This document shows, in pieces, positions 45,665-56,331 of a stretch of 64,000 nucleotides of DNA. The notes beneath the pieces were generated by a model. That model worked only from the letters and a program-made list of their open reading frames with translations, did no database searches and had not been told where the DNA came from. The stretch spans positions 54,431,306 to 54,495,305 of the forward strand of contig OX421963.1 of assembly GCA_949128115.1 (NCBI GenBank). Reading direction: 5' to 3'. The stretch's first letter is position 1. The number at the start of each line of letters is the position of its first letter. This stretch comes from Anaspis maculata (Eukaryota; Arthropoda; Insecta; Coleoptera; Scraptiidae). The position numbers and the translations under genes are program-made.

Positions 45665-48610
45665 TCATGATCGGTCGCTCAAAAGAAATTTCCTGAGTTG
45701 GGATTGAAATGATTGGAGGCTAGAGGCGCTCTTGATATGAAACGGGACTCTATTCATTGTGACCGCGGCACAGTAGGAAAAGGAGCCACGGAACTGTGTA
45801 CTCCGGTGTCGAGGAACTACACACAGACCACGGCCTCTCGTATCAATTGAATGGATGTTTTCGTTTCTGATCACTCTACTGCGCAAGTACTCGGGATGCA
45901 AGGTGACGTCCAACTTGTAGACTAACGAGGCAAGCCGCAAGGTGAACATTTCGCCCAAGCTCAACCAACCGGACTGTTCGTATTTCTCGGTAATATGGTC
46001 ATACTTTTTCAAGCCGAAGCAGAAACGTACACAAGCGTTTAGGAGGCGCTGCAAACAAAGCCTATCACTCTCCAGTATGGCAGGCCAAAAAACAGTTATG
46101 CAATATGCAATACAGGGAATGACCAACGCACTGCACAGTCTCAGCCTAACAGTCGGCGATAAACAATCTTTGTTCAAGTAAAAGGTTCTTAGTTTAGCAA
46201 AGGTTCCACGAATAACGGAGCTTACGTGGGTGGAAAAACGCATATCGTTGTCTATATACAACCCCAAACTTTTGCATTTATCCGTGGGAGTGAGAGAATG
46301 AGAGCCCACTCTGATTACAAAGTCAAGACAAGATTCCAGACGTCCGCGACTCCCCCCAAAGAGCAGCAACTCCGTTTTAGCGTCGTTCAGCATCAGTCCG
46401 TGATACCGGGAGATACGGCAAATTATTTCGATGTCATAATTAATCTTGGCCGCGGCGTCAATAGGTTTATCGGAGTCGAATGAATAAAATAGCTGAGTAT
46501 CATCGGCATACTGACTGATGCCGCAAACAGATAGAAACCTCCCGAAGTCCGCCGTGTAGATCGAGAACAAAAGCGGACTAACGATTCTTCCTTGAGGCAC
46601 CCCACGGTCGACCGAACGAAACTCCGAAGCACTATCTGAGGTGACCACTCTTTGCTGCCTGGATGACAGGAATCTATGAAAAAATGAAACAGCTACGTCG
46701 CCAAGGCCAAAAAATTTTAGCTTCATAAGCAGAGTCTCATGGTCAACCGTGTCAAAAGCCTTGCTGTAGTCAAGGAGAATAAGTGCGCCACTCTTACCCA
46801 TATCATTACTCCGAAATATGTCATCCGTAATACTCAACAGAGCCGTCTCCGTACTATAACCCTTTCTAAACCCAGACTGAGTAAGAGGCAGAATGTTATT
46901 GCTCTGTACAAAAAGTGTAAGCTGTTCGTTAACAATTTTCTCTAGGACTTTGGACAGAGTAGGTAGGATACTTATAGGCCTAAAGTGAGAAAGCTCCATG
47001 GGGTTATTCCGTTTAGGAATCGGCAAAACATTAGCCATCGACCACAACGCAGGAAAAACGCCGTCCAACAAACATGTGTTGATAATTCTAGTGATAATAC
47101 TGCCCAGTGTCGGCACAATCAACTGAAGCATACGAAGGTTGATACCATCAACTCCGCATGCCGTGGACCTCAGGGACCCCACGACCTCCTCGACACGCTC
47201 AGGGGTAACCAACGAAAAAGCAAATTTTTCGCGAATGCACCCCATTACCCCACTATCATACTCCTTGCGCAAAAAAGCCGCAGCATCAGAATCCAACGCC
47301 TGTGCGAGGGGACCTATAAAGAAATTATTGATTTGATTTAAATTTATATCTGGTAGTTGAACATCGTTTTTCGGACCAATATTCATCAATTTTATGGTAC
47401 GCCAAAAATGTTTGGAATTAGTTTTGAGCATGGTCTGTAAAAAAGCCCTTTTCTCGGTCTTAACGGCTGTATGAATATAATTTCTCAAGTCTTTGTACTC
47501 ATTCCACGATGCTTCCGATTTTGATGTTTTGTATCTAGAATAGGACTGCTTTTTGAGTTTGATCAGAAATTTCAAATTGTCAAGTAACCACGGGGCACAT
47601 CGCTTCGTAACACGTACTGTCCTCATCGGCGCATGTCTGTCAAACGTCTCAAGGACTCTCCGATTGAAACAGTCCACCATCTCGTCAACGTCTGATAAGG
47701 ATAGAAAAGAGTCCCACTCAATCAGAGAAAGCTCATGGTGAAACAAGTCGTAATTGAAACCTTTGAAGTCTCGATAAGTAATGAAGCTGTGTATAGCTTT
47801 CTGCTTCGACAGCACAATGTCACAAGCTACCAAGTGGTGGTCGGAGATACCCTCCATGTTTATAACCTCCGGATTCTCAACCATGCTCCCACTAGAAGCA
47901 GCTATTATGTCCAAAAGCGAGCGCGACTCGGACGCAATTCGCGTAGGCTGCCCAATCAGCTGGCAGAAACCATACCTGTTCAAAAATTGGGTAAGCTGAG
48001 CTCCATGTCCACCGTGCGCGAGCAAGTCACAGTTCAAGTCACCCCCAAACACCACATTGTTGGTAGATAACAAAAAATCTTCAAGCATTGCGCCAAGCGA
48101 TCGTAAACTAGTGAGCAAGTCAGTGCTGGGTGGTCTGTACACAGTTCCAAGAACAAGCGCTCCCGCCGCAGCCCCAACCGATAGCCAGAGAGACTCCAAG
48201 CCGCCCTCACTACTTGAAGACAAAATTGTGCACTGAATAGAGTTTTTAACGTAAAACGCAACGCCACCACCTCTAGCCTCCCTGTCCATGCGAAAAAGGC
48301 GATATCCTGGAATACATATCACATCATCATCAATGCTAGCATTTAACCAGGTTTCAGATAATCCTATAAAATCAAAATCTTCAACAGACAGGTAATCCAC
48401 AAACATATCAAAACTGCTACATATTGAACGGACATTAAAATGACAAAATTTAAAGAATTTAAGCTCAGCCACACACTCATTATTGGGCGCGCTAGCAGCG
48501 CTAATACGGTCCTGTGCCACTCCGCTCCGCATTCTGGACGTGCGGTTGGGCTCGGTCAAAGGAGGATCTTCCTCTGGTGCCATCTCGAAAAAAGTGGTAT
48601 CTCTTGACAT
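45665..48610 (-). CDS. Retrotransposon ORF2: endonuclease and reverse transcriptase
   Basis: 981 residues, uninterrupted. The N-terminal APE-type endonuclease has HFNVRS (57-62), SETWL (85-89), GGDLNCD (189-195) and SDHH (256-259), the catalytic Asn, Glu, Asp/Asn and His set. The reverse transcriptase follows with FRPISILPTLSKVLEKIVN (543-561), LLDYSKAFDTVDH (612-624), GVPQGRIVSPLLF (670-682) and the catalytic QYADD (700-704). The C-terminus is a cysteine-bearing thumb-like region. All key residues are present, so the protein could be functional for target-primed reverse transcription. The ATG used lies inside ORF1; translation may instead begin downstream. Confidence 0.92.
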   Translation of the reverse strand: MSRDTTFFEMAPEEDPPLTEPNRTSRMRSGVAQDRISAASAPNNECVAELKFFKFCHFNVRSICSSFDMFVDYLSVEDFDFIGLSETWLNASIDDDVICIPGYRLFRMDREARGGGVAFYVKNSIQCTILSSSSEGGLESLWLSVGAAAGALVLGTVYRPPSTDLLTSLRSLGAMLEDFLLSTNNVVFGGDLNCDLLAHGGHGAQLTQFLNRYGFCQLIGQPTRIASESRSLLDIIAASSGSMVENPEVINMEGISDHHLVACDIVLSKQKAIHSFITYRDFKGFNYDLFHHELSLIEWDSFLSLSDVDEMVDCFNRRVLETFDRHAPMRTVRVTKRCAPWLLDNLKFLIKLKKQSYSRYKTSKSEASWNEYKDLRNYIHTAVKTEKRAFLQTMLKTNSKHFWRTIKLMNIGPKNDVQLPDINLNQINNFFIGPLAQALDSDAAAFLRKEYDSGVMGCIREKFAFSLVTPERVEEVVGSLRSTACGVDGINLRMLQLIVPTLGSIITRIINTCLLDGVFPALWSMANVLPIPKRNNPMELSHFRPISILPTLSKVLEKIVNEQLTLFVQSNNILPLTQSGFRKGYSTETALLSITDDIFRSNDMGKSGALILLDYSKAFDTVDHETLLMKLKFFGLGDVAVSFFHRFLSSRQQRVVTSDSASEFRSVDRGVPQGRIVSPLLFSIYTADFGRFLSVCGISQYADDTQLFYSFDSDKPIDAAAKINYDIEIICRISRYHGLMLNDAKTELLLFGGSRGRLESCLDFVIRVGSHSLTPTDKCKSLGLYIDNDMRFSTHVSSVIRGTFAKLRTFYLNKDCLSPTVRLRLCSALVIPCIAYCITVFWPAILESDRLCLQRLLNACVRFCFGLKKYDHITEKYEQSGWLSLGEMFTLRLASLVYKLDVTLHPEYLRSRVIRNENIHSIDTRGRGLCVVPRHRSTQFRGSFSYCAAVTMNRVPFHIKSASSLQSFQSQLRKFLLSDRS

Positions 48611-49316
48611 GTATACCAGCCGGCCAGAAGTCAGGACTATACAGTCTTTCAGTCAAATCCTGAGCAGCTCCCACCTTGAAGCTCGGAAGACCCTTAGAAT
48701 TGAGGGCCTCAACAAGAAATTCTCTTTCAGGGAAACTCCCTTTCAAAAAATTCTCGACTTTCGCAGCATCTGTTCCCGGTTCGCACTTGCCAACATAGAT
48801 CCAGATACGCTTTTCGGCTGCCCTGAATCCATTCTTGATTGATTGAGATAGGTTTGCATTGTTCCCAATTATTATGTCCTTTTTTTTATTAGCACTGAGC
48901 TTCTTATCTGGCTTGTTTTTCACTTGTTTTGATTTCGGAGCAATTTCTTCATCAACAGGAACGCCATCACCAGGTGATATCGCCGAACGATTTCCAATTA
49001 ACTTCGCGGGAACGTCAGGCCCAACAGGAAGCTTAACGGGTTCAACGGGCTTCAGCTTCAACACAACAGCCTTCAGATCAGTCACTTCATGCTGCAGCGC
49101 TTCGACCTTCTCCGTTAGTTTTGCCATCTCTGCAGTTACAGTCAACATCGCTTTTTTCACCGCTTCTTGCACAATTTTTGCAATGTCGTCACAATTGTTC
49201 TTTCCACCTGGGGTGGAGTTGTCACTTTTCACGGTGTCACTCTTCATGTCTTTTTTAAGAGAGTTGGAACGAGTGGTCATACTTTTAATAGGTATGTTTT
49301 CAAGCATAAACAACAA
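48501..49316 (-). CDS. Retrotransposon ORF1 (nucleic-acid-binding protein)
   Basis: The frame allows 271 residues; the likely start is the later Met in MTTRSNSLKK. Residues ~45-90 are heptad-rich (IVQEAVKKAMLTVTAEMAKL, then LTEKVEALQHEVTDLKAVV), a coiled coil suited to trimer formation. A basic linker follows. The C-terminal part (KRIWIYVGKCEPGTDAAKVE ... FKVGAAQDLTERLYSPDFWP) looks like the RRM-like or FP-type domain found in ORF1 of CR1-group elements. It would package element RNA. Its end overlaps the start of ORF2 by up to 110 nt in another frame. Confidence 0.75.
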   Translation of the reverse strand: MLFMLENIPIKSMTTRSNSLKKDMKSDTVKSDNSTPGGKNNCDDIAKIVQEAVKKAMLTVTAEMAKLTEKVEALQHEVTDLKAVVLKLKPVEPVKLPVGPDVPAKLIGNRSAISPGDGVPVDEEIAPKSKQVKNKPDKKLSANKKKDIIIGNNANLSQSIKNGFRAAEKRIWIYVGKCEPGTDAAKVENFLKGSFPEREFLVEALNSKGLPSFKVGAAQDLTERLYSPDFWPAGIHVKRYHFFRDGTRGRSSFDRAQPHVQNAERSGTGPY

Positions 49317-49907
49317 GCGTGCTGCTGCTGCAAATCATGTCAGATTTGACATGAGCATATCGATCCTTCATGGAACATATGCATATACGCATTTTGAATT
49401 TGAACTGAATCGTTTGAAAACTGTGGAAATTCTAATGGCGACCATTAAAAATGTGAATGTGTCTAAATCGACAAAGCATAATATTGAATCCTTACTGTGA
49501 GAATGATATGGACTTGAATTTGAGTTAAATTTTTAAACAAAGTGTAATTTGAGAACGGCGTATCTAAGTACTTATCACAAATTCGTCGTCCATGCGTTGC
49601 TGCTTTTAAATTGTTATAACTGTAGTTGTTTATTGTTATGTAGGCAAGATTTTGATCAATTTCGCATGCGAAGGCAATGGGCTATCGATTAGCGTTTATA
49701 CCAGATCGATAGGTCTTCTCCCTGAGTAGTTCGCGTGACGGACGAACGGACGGACGGACGGATAGAAAAACAGACAGACAGACAGACAGACGAACGGTCA
49801 AAATGGATGAGAGCTCCATTCCTTGTGTAAAAGTGCACTAAAAATCACTTGGTGCCAAAATTTTCTACTTACGATTTGTTGGGCCGATATCGAAGCAACT
49901 TTTTTGC

Positions 49908-50150
49908 CGTGCTAAGCGCAGAGGGGGTATCTACATTTTGATAAATTTGATACACTGCATTTTTATGCTCGTATTTGAGGGGCTATGATGATCACGATCA
50001 TGTGGTTATGATGATACATGGAGAGCTGCTTATATAAATAACTGCTTTATTCATATTATACTATAACATTACGTCATGAAAACTTGGCATGAAAATGCAG
50101 TGTATCAAAATTATCAAAATGTAGATACCCCCTTTGCGCTTAGCACGGCA
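49908..50150. mobile_element. 243-bp MITE with ~55-bp TIRs
   Basis: CGTGCTAAGCGCAGAGGGGG and TATCTACATTTTGATAA on the left pair with their inverse at 50093-50150. No coding. Confidence 0.75.
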
Positions 50151-51018
50151 GTTTTGAGAACTGTGCAATTTGCAATTTATTGTTGTTTTTGGCCAAAAGC
50201 GCCTGCCAGATTTGTTTATCTAGGTATAGTGGTGCACTGCTTAAGAAATTGGACAAATCTTTTTTGATGATTAGATAAAAAATCAGCCCTGACGATAAAT
50301 GCTCTCGTAACGAGATTTCGATCCATCCGCTCCGGCGTATACTACCTACCGACTTACAGAGAAAGAACGTAACGTGATTGAATTCCGAACCGCACGTCTC
50401 CACCAAAGAGGATTCCATCATGGTTACATAAGCAATAAATTTCATCTTTTGTCCCTTTGAGCTTTCCCGCAACAATTAGTTTTCTGGTAATTAATCTGAC
50501 GGGACGCCATGCAGAGGATCTCTGGCAGTCTCACACCTTTTAAATTGCTCCTAATTTAGGCACATCACCAAAGCCCCGCGCGCCGTCGTCGTCCTCCTTT
50601 TGGAGCGCCCCGATTATCTGGTGAAGGATAATTCGATAAAAAAAAAGGAGCAAATGCCTAATTGCATCTGGGTCGAAATTTTAATTTTTTTTTCAGAATA
50701 AAGGGTGAGTTTGTGCGCAAGCCAGAAAAGGGGTGGGCGTTGTTGGTCCGCATTGCAAGAGTCCTTCATCGCCAGTCGCAAACAGACCTTTGGGGAGTGT
50801 ACGACGTCGACGCATGCCGAGAGAGGAAGCCGTCACTCCCTTTTTGTCTCGCCGCGTAATGTTCGGAAATCGGGGGAAAAGCCGCTACAGTCGGAAGTCG
50901 CGCCAGAGTTTCCGCCGCGCTTCGTAAATTTGGAACCGTCTTTTACGGATTTTTTTTTGCGCGAAATGAGTGCGAAAAGATTCAAAAGCCTAATCGAAAA
51001 AGTTTTGTAAATTAATTA
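50151..51018 (+). promoter_or_regulatory. Candidate promoter / 5' UTR of an unknown gene
   Basis: From about 50500 the sequence is clearly richer in CG dinucleotides than the surrounding DNA (GCCCCGCGCGCCGTCGTCGTC, GACGTCGACGCATGCCG). Several overlapping short frames here reflect base composition. It leads directly into the signal-peptide ATG at 51019. 50151-50500 shows nothing recognisable. Confidence 0.4.
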
Positions 51019-51145
51019 ATGTTAAGAAAAACCGTCGCGATGAACGTCGTGGTGCTCATATTGAATGTTCTCGTGGTGGCCGTGGTGAGCGGTGGACCCG
51101 CGTGGAAAGAGGTCCAAAGGGGCGGAGGACTGAAGGTGGGCTCGG
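51019..51145 (+). CDS. Candidate first exon of a secreted or membrane protein
   Basis: From the ATG at 51019 (or the in-frame one at 51040) the frame reads MLRKTVAMNVVVLILNVLVV and AVVSGGPAWKEVQRGG. This is a classic signal peptide: basic start, a 16-residue hydrophobic core and a small-residue cleavage site near VSG. It ends at a possible donor GTAGGT (51146). The unspliced frame would stop at 51198. The following protein is not identifiable. One possible next exon in matching phase ends at 52704 with a strong GTAAGG donor. Inference only; no homologue recognised. Confidence 0.45.
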
Positions 51146-51198
51146 GTAGGTATAGTTTTCTCAGAAATGATTCGAGCTGCATATGCTGCAACTGCTGA

Positions 51199-53569
51199 TG
51201 AAAAACAGAAAAAGCATGTCTTTCTCCGTAACAAACCATGAAATTCCAGCTAAATATCCTTTTTTTCAACTGATTGTTTACATTTTGTTGACTCGAAGTC
51301 AACATCAAAAAAATATCGGTAGAACAGTAGGTAAGTCTGTAGGTGGTTCTGGTGGTTTATGTCCGTTTCAATCTCGTCCAATCACCTATTTATTAAACTG
51401 CTTGACAAATCGAAGTGCAATACCTACTATACCATACTTTGAAAATTAGGTGTCTTTTCAAATTGAGATATGTAGCTTGAAATTGTAGCATGTTTGGAAA
51501 GAGCATTTTTTTGGCCATCGAATGCTTGTTGAATTATAAGGCTCACTGACAAAATTTGTCAGGACAGGATGACATAAATTCCTTGATTTAGTTGGAATGC
51601 AAGGGCGCTCAAACAATAATGGGCTGGTAGCGAAGTAGGCCACATCCAAATTTGTTCAAAAAAATTGTTAACCTACTTGAGAAATGCTACGTAGAATAAT
51701 ATTCTAAAAGAAAATTTGCGGATTATCCACAAAAAAACAACTAACGGGACCCGGCACCCGGCACAAGAACACCGCTACAGTTACAAATCCAATCCATCAA
51801 AAAAGAAGGAAAAATACTGCTCTGCTGTATAAACCCATGGCATGTAGGTACCGAAAAAGTCGCGGAAAATTCGTCAACTTTTCGTTAAAACAAAGAATAA
51901 TTATTACGGGTGAAGAAGGAATTGCAATGACACGACGGACGAAGCATAAACACCCTGTCCGTCATTTCATAGACACGTTATTATTTGGCGCCAAGCTCAC
52001 CGCCAAAGCGGGTAATACGAAATCCTGCACCAGCTAGTGCATGATGCAAATGCTATGAAAAAAATCGGTTGTGTCACCCCAAAACTTTCAGGACTAGTAT
52101 CCAGGCACCTATGTAAATTTTTGTTCCAAACGTCCCTTCGGGTGGGAAGCTGGAATTACAGAAAAAGATTGAAAATAATTTGGAGAAAACTATTTTTAAC
52201 CGAAGAATTCCCGGGAAATTTGGAAGAATTGTTGAAAAATGTTCAAGAACCAGTTACCTTTTTTTAAAAAAAAAGGTTAAAATCGGTCCACGGAATAAAA
52301 AGTTGGAAAATTTGCAGTTTTTCCAGAGAGGAAAACTCAGCAACCGTTAGTCCGAATCCGGAAATTTTTCTTAAAAAAATTAGCTCAATCTTTTCTCTAA
52401 CTTTCATTTGCAGCATGTCTGCACCTAAAATTAATATTTCGTGGGGCCTACCCCTAGGCCTACCACATGTAGAAGTTAGCACCGCGTTTTTTTCAAATTC
52501 ACGGAATGTGTAAATTTCATTTTGAAAAAATTACCGTCGGAAAACCGGAACCGTGTCGATTTTGGAAATAAAAGCCTACACGAAGCCCAATCCAATCTAC
52601 TTTCGATATCAGTTGGAATTTTCAAAAAAGTCGATCCCCGACTAATTAATCGTCGTTCTGGTCAAAACACCGGCGAGAGCCCCTCTCGGGTGGAAACGGC
52701 CAGGTAAGGGGAAATTTTGGAAATTCATTATGCCCGACTGGAGAATGGTGGAAAACTGCAACTGCGGCTTTAATTTGACTCATTTGTTGTGTTTTGTGTT
52801 GCTTCCTGCCAAATTTGGTTCCATATTGGGATAGATTTTGAATACTTGAATGGCCAAGTTTTGAACTTTGACATTTTTTATTATTTGAGAGATGACAGAT
52901 AGGGCAATATTTTCAACTGCTCTGAATACAGTTTTTCAACGACTTTCAACTGCCATATTGCAAATTGCAAGTCGAGTTCTGTGAGATATAGCTTCTGACA
53001 GCTTTGTTGACAGTGACACTTTTGTTTGACAGATGACAGCCAAAAACTAATGGGCTCTTTCCAGAGAAAAACCATGTTCGCGTACCAAATTTCAAATCGA
53101 TCGGGTCAACGGTTCGGCAGTTATCGTGGAAGATCCTAGACAGACACACAGATAGACATCATTCTGAAAATGGTCTTAATTGTCTTGGGGGACCTCAAAA
53201 CGGATATATCCGGGTATCTCATAACTTTTTTTCTGCACGATTACAATACTTCCCTTTCCATGTTGGTTGGTGGGGGGTCGGGAAAGTAATAGTACAACGG
53301 AAAACATAGAACTGTCAAATAAGAAAACTTTCAACAGTTCCAACGGCCATTTTCCTCACGAGAATGAATTGGATGTGGTAAGTAAAAGGCTTCGCACGGT
53401 TCGGCCAAAGTCGAAAATGACAAAAAAAATTGTGCACGAATTTAAATACGTGCAAGTAGTTATTCACATGTTTTCATCTGGAAAAACCGTTGTACCAAAA
53501 TTGTATCATTGTTAGTTTTTGATTTTTCTCAAAAAACGAAAGTTATGTGTCATTTGATTATGATTATCG
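51199..53569. other. Non-repetitive-looking stretch, mostly without recognised features
   Basis: Apart from the possible exon at 52637-52704, I see TGACAG words at 52990-53042. 53080-53165 is a fragment ending in CAGACACACAGATAGACATC of the kind that recurs in insect repeats. If the 51-kb exon is real, this is its first intron(s). Confidence 0.45.
52637..52704 (+). CDS. Possible second exon of the same gene
   Basis: After a weak acceptor (TTTTCAAAAAAG near 52631) the frame compatible with the 51019 exon reads VDPRLINRRSGQNTGESPSR then VETA. It ends at CCAG|GTAAGG, a strong donor. The acceptor is poor in pyrimidines and the peptide is unknown to me, so this could equally be a non-coding or unrelated exon. 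Confidence 0.22.
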
Positions 53570-53577
53570 CCCACATG

Positions 53578-54433
53578 CAGGGCTGGGCAAAATACTTCGA
53601 AAAATGTATTTAAATACAAAATACAAAATACACGATCCAAGATAGTCGAAATACAAAATACAAACTACTTTTTGAAATGTCTTTGAAATACAAAATACAA
53701 AATACGTATTTTGGAAAACTAAGAAATTCCAAAATACAAAATACAACCTACAGTATTCCAAATACAAAATACAAAATACATTCTTATTGCGTATTTCAAC
53801 CATTTAATTGGAAAAACCGTAAAATGCAAGTATTTCAATGGGAACACTTCATTGATTCAGTCGCAACAATAAGTAAATTATTATGAACTATGAAAATAAT
53901 GACAAATAAAATAAACATAAAGTGAAGAAAACTTTAAATTCAAACCTATTCCTCACTTCATTCATCAATTCTTCAAAATAACAAATGTTGATTTCCTTTG
54001 GGGACAACCAGCTTTTCGAAAATATTGTCCGACATCCGACATGGGACCTCTCGTGGCTGACAGTAGGATGCACTCACCAGTAAAACGTAAAACATAAAAG
54101 ATGCAATCAAACTCATTATCGATCCCAGATAGTGTGCAAAAGCAAGAAATGTCAATGGGGTGAATATAGTATTACCAGAACAATTTCGGCCCGAATAGAC
54201 TAAAGAGCATGGGAAACAAATGTATTTTGTATTTTGTATTTTGAAAATCAAAATACTTTTCCAAAAAATGTATTTAAAATACAAAATACGAAATACTAGC
54301 TGCCTGAACTATTCCAAAATACAAAATACAAATACTTCTGAATCAAATGTATTTAAATACAAATTACAAAATACTTAAATGTATTTCAAATACGTATTTC
54401 AACTACTTGTATTTGAAATACCGCCCAGCCCTG
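53578..54433. mobile_element. hAT-type non-autonomous element
   Basis: TIR CAGGGCTGGGC and GCCCAGCCCTG with a perfect 8-bp duplication CCCACATG (53570-53577, 54434-54441). The ends are dominated by AAATACAAAATAC repeats on both sides in inverse orientation. No transposase. Confidence 0.9.
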
Positions 54434-54532
54434 CCCACATGCCCAATTCAGCTAATCAGAACAGCCGAATATGACACACGTGACTCAGTTTAAGCTATCG
54501 ATTATTGCATACTAGCAAGTGAAAAGAGTACA

Positions 54533-55507
54533 CTATAATCAATTTCACGGCTATCTGCATTAGAGCAAGCTATGGAAAAATTATTTTTTGTTGGTAGGAA
54601 TGAGTAGGAATCCATAACCGTCGTCGCAGAAGGTTTGTGTAAATGTGGTATGTGAAAAGGTTAGGTCTTGTGGCATTTGTGGCAGATGTCACCCATCGCG
54701 CGGTGTGATGCACGTCAAGTCAAAATGTTCAGTTTATTTGGGGAAAACAGTTAAACACGTCTTCCTCGGAGTGTCATTTAGCTGGACACCGTCTTCACGG
54801 GTTGGTGGCTCTTCACTTGTGCTTTGGTAGTGGCGGCCAGTGAGCCAGTGTATTAAATGACGCCAAAGGAAGTCAGCGGCAGCACTAAAGGGAAGTAGGA
54901 CTGATAGTAGGAAGTACTACGTGCTCTACAGCACTAAAACAGCATACAAGCCAGAAGAAGATGAAGAAGGGAATACATACATGAAATGGTCAATAATTTC
55001 ATGTTGAGAAGATCTTCCAACACAGAGTGCACTCACGCGTCGTGTCTCGACTGTCTTGTCTTGTACGGTGACAACTCCATAAATCAATGTCCATGGAAGC
55101 GAATTTTCTCAACCTCATTGGGGCCACTGGACAGGCATTTCCATTAATTTTTCTTTCCTTTAGTGCTGCCGCTGACTTCCTTTGGCGTCATTTTATACAC
55201 TGGTTCACTGGCCGCCACTACCAGAGCACAAGCAAAGACCCACCAAGCCGTGAAGACGGTGTCCAGCAAATTTACACTCCGAGGAACACGTGTTTATCTG
55301 TTTTCCCCAATAAAACTAAACATTTTGACTAGATGTGCATCACACCGCGCGACGGGTGACATCTGCCACAATCCCTAACCTTTTCACATACCACATTTAC
55401 ACAAACTATCTGCGACGACGGTTATGGATTCCTACTCATTCCTACCAACAAAAAATAATTTTTCCATAGCTTGCTCTAATGCAGATAGCCGTGAAATTGA
55501 TTATAGG
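54533..55507. mobile_element. 1-kb foldback element
   Basis: Arms 54533-54893 and 55157-55507 are inverted (CTATAATCAATTTCACGGC outward; GATGTCACCCATCGCGCGG inside). The loop is ~260 bp. Confidence 0.8.
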
Positions 55508-55627
55508 TAAAAGCACCATACTAGGGTGATTCAAAATTTTTGAGTTAGGATTTTATGATGATTTTTTTCAACTGGCTGGGAATTATTCAAACAAAAACGT
55601 TTTTTTTTTACTATGGCAAGCTTTCAG

Positions 55628-56290
55628 TCCCCTCTCCAACATATCAAATGTCCTCATCTCTGGGACTGCTACAAATCAGTATACAGGGTGAAAGTTCATT
55701 ATTATTCTTCACTTTCTCTCTTTCTTTCAGTTTAATTTGTTGAATTTATTTGATTAAAATCTGTGAATAAAAACACAGCTGTAGAAAAACTCTATATATT
55801 TGATGAATATGTTTGACTAGAAACTCTTGAGTTGTCAAAAGAACCTTTCGCAGTTGTTGTGTGAGCCGATTTCACCAAGAAAAAAAATGTAAATGTATAA
55901 AAGACTTCCCACCTTGTAAATTAAAATGCATCAGTTACAGGGATGTATTATTTTTATATGTTTAGTATGACATCATAAGCTTGCAAAATAACTAGAAGTG
56001 GCCTCAATCTAGATCAATTCCACCAAGAAAAAAATTTAAGATCAGAAATACTTTTTACCTTGTAACTTGATACACAGCAGTTGCTGGGTGGTATATTCTT
56101 GATATATTTATTGACAGAACATAATAGTCTACAAAACTAGCCAAAAACCGTTTTTCCCAGTTATCAGTCTCTCAAGAAAGAAAGGAAAAGAGGGGACTTC
56201 AACATATCAAAAGTGCTCATCTCTGGGACTGCCACAAATCAGTATACAGGGTGGAAATTTATTATTTTTCTTTACTTGCTTTCTTATAAA
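55628..56290. repeat. Direct repeat pair
   Basis: TCTCTGGGACTGCNACAAATC with CAGTATACAGGGTG after it recurs at 55660-55695 and 56222-56255, with similar flanks over ~100 bp. No gene is seen between. Confidence 0.6.
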
Positions 56291-56331
56291 AGCTGAATGC
56301 ATAATATGTACAGTGTTGGAACCAAAGTATA

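Larger units (their letters stand above)
45498..49345 (-). mobile_element. Non-LTR retrotransposon (CR1/Jockey group), apparently full length
   Basis: On the minus strand it runs from a short 5' UTR (about 49345) through ORF1 and ORF2 to a 3' UTR with AATAAA and an (ATT)n tail at 45522-45500. Both ORFs are open. The clade call rests on ORF1 plus the APE-type endonuclease and the RT motif style; CR1-like is my best guess, and Jockey-like is possible. Boundaries are approximate because no clean target duplication was found. Confidence 0.85.
45317..49850. mobile_element. TAGCGCA-family element enclosing the retrotransposon
   Basis: The left end carries the hairpin TCACG-GG-CGTGA and CTAGTAGCGCACTTTTT. 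The right end has (GGAC/GACA)n at 49737-49795 and AAAAGTGCACTAAAAAT. Subtracting the retrotransposon leaves about 0.7 kb. A ~110-bp block (TTGAATTTGAACTGAAT and its surroundings) occurs once at 45390-45500 and once at 49360-49490, on either side of the retrotransposon. Confidence 0.5.

Noticed and set aside
45942..49500. Plus-strand open frames of 60-213 residues, including one at 48859-49500
   Set aside because: They lie antisense to the retrotransposon ORFs, whose motif content is unmistakable, and encode nothing recognisable.
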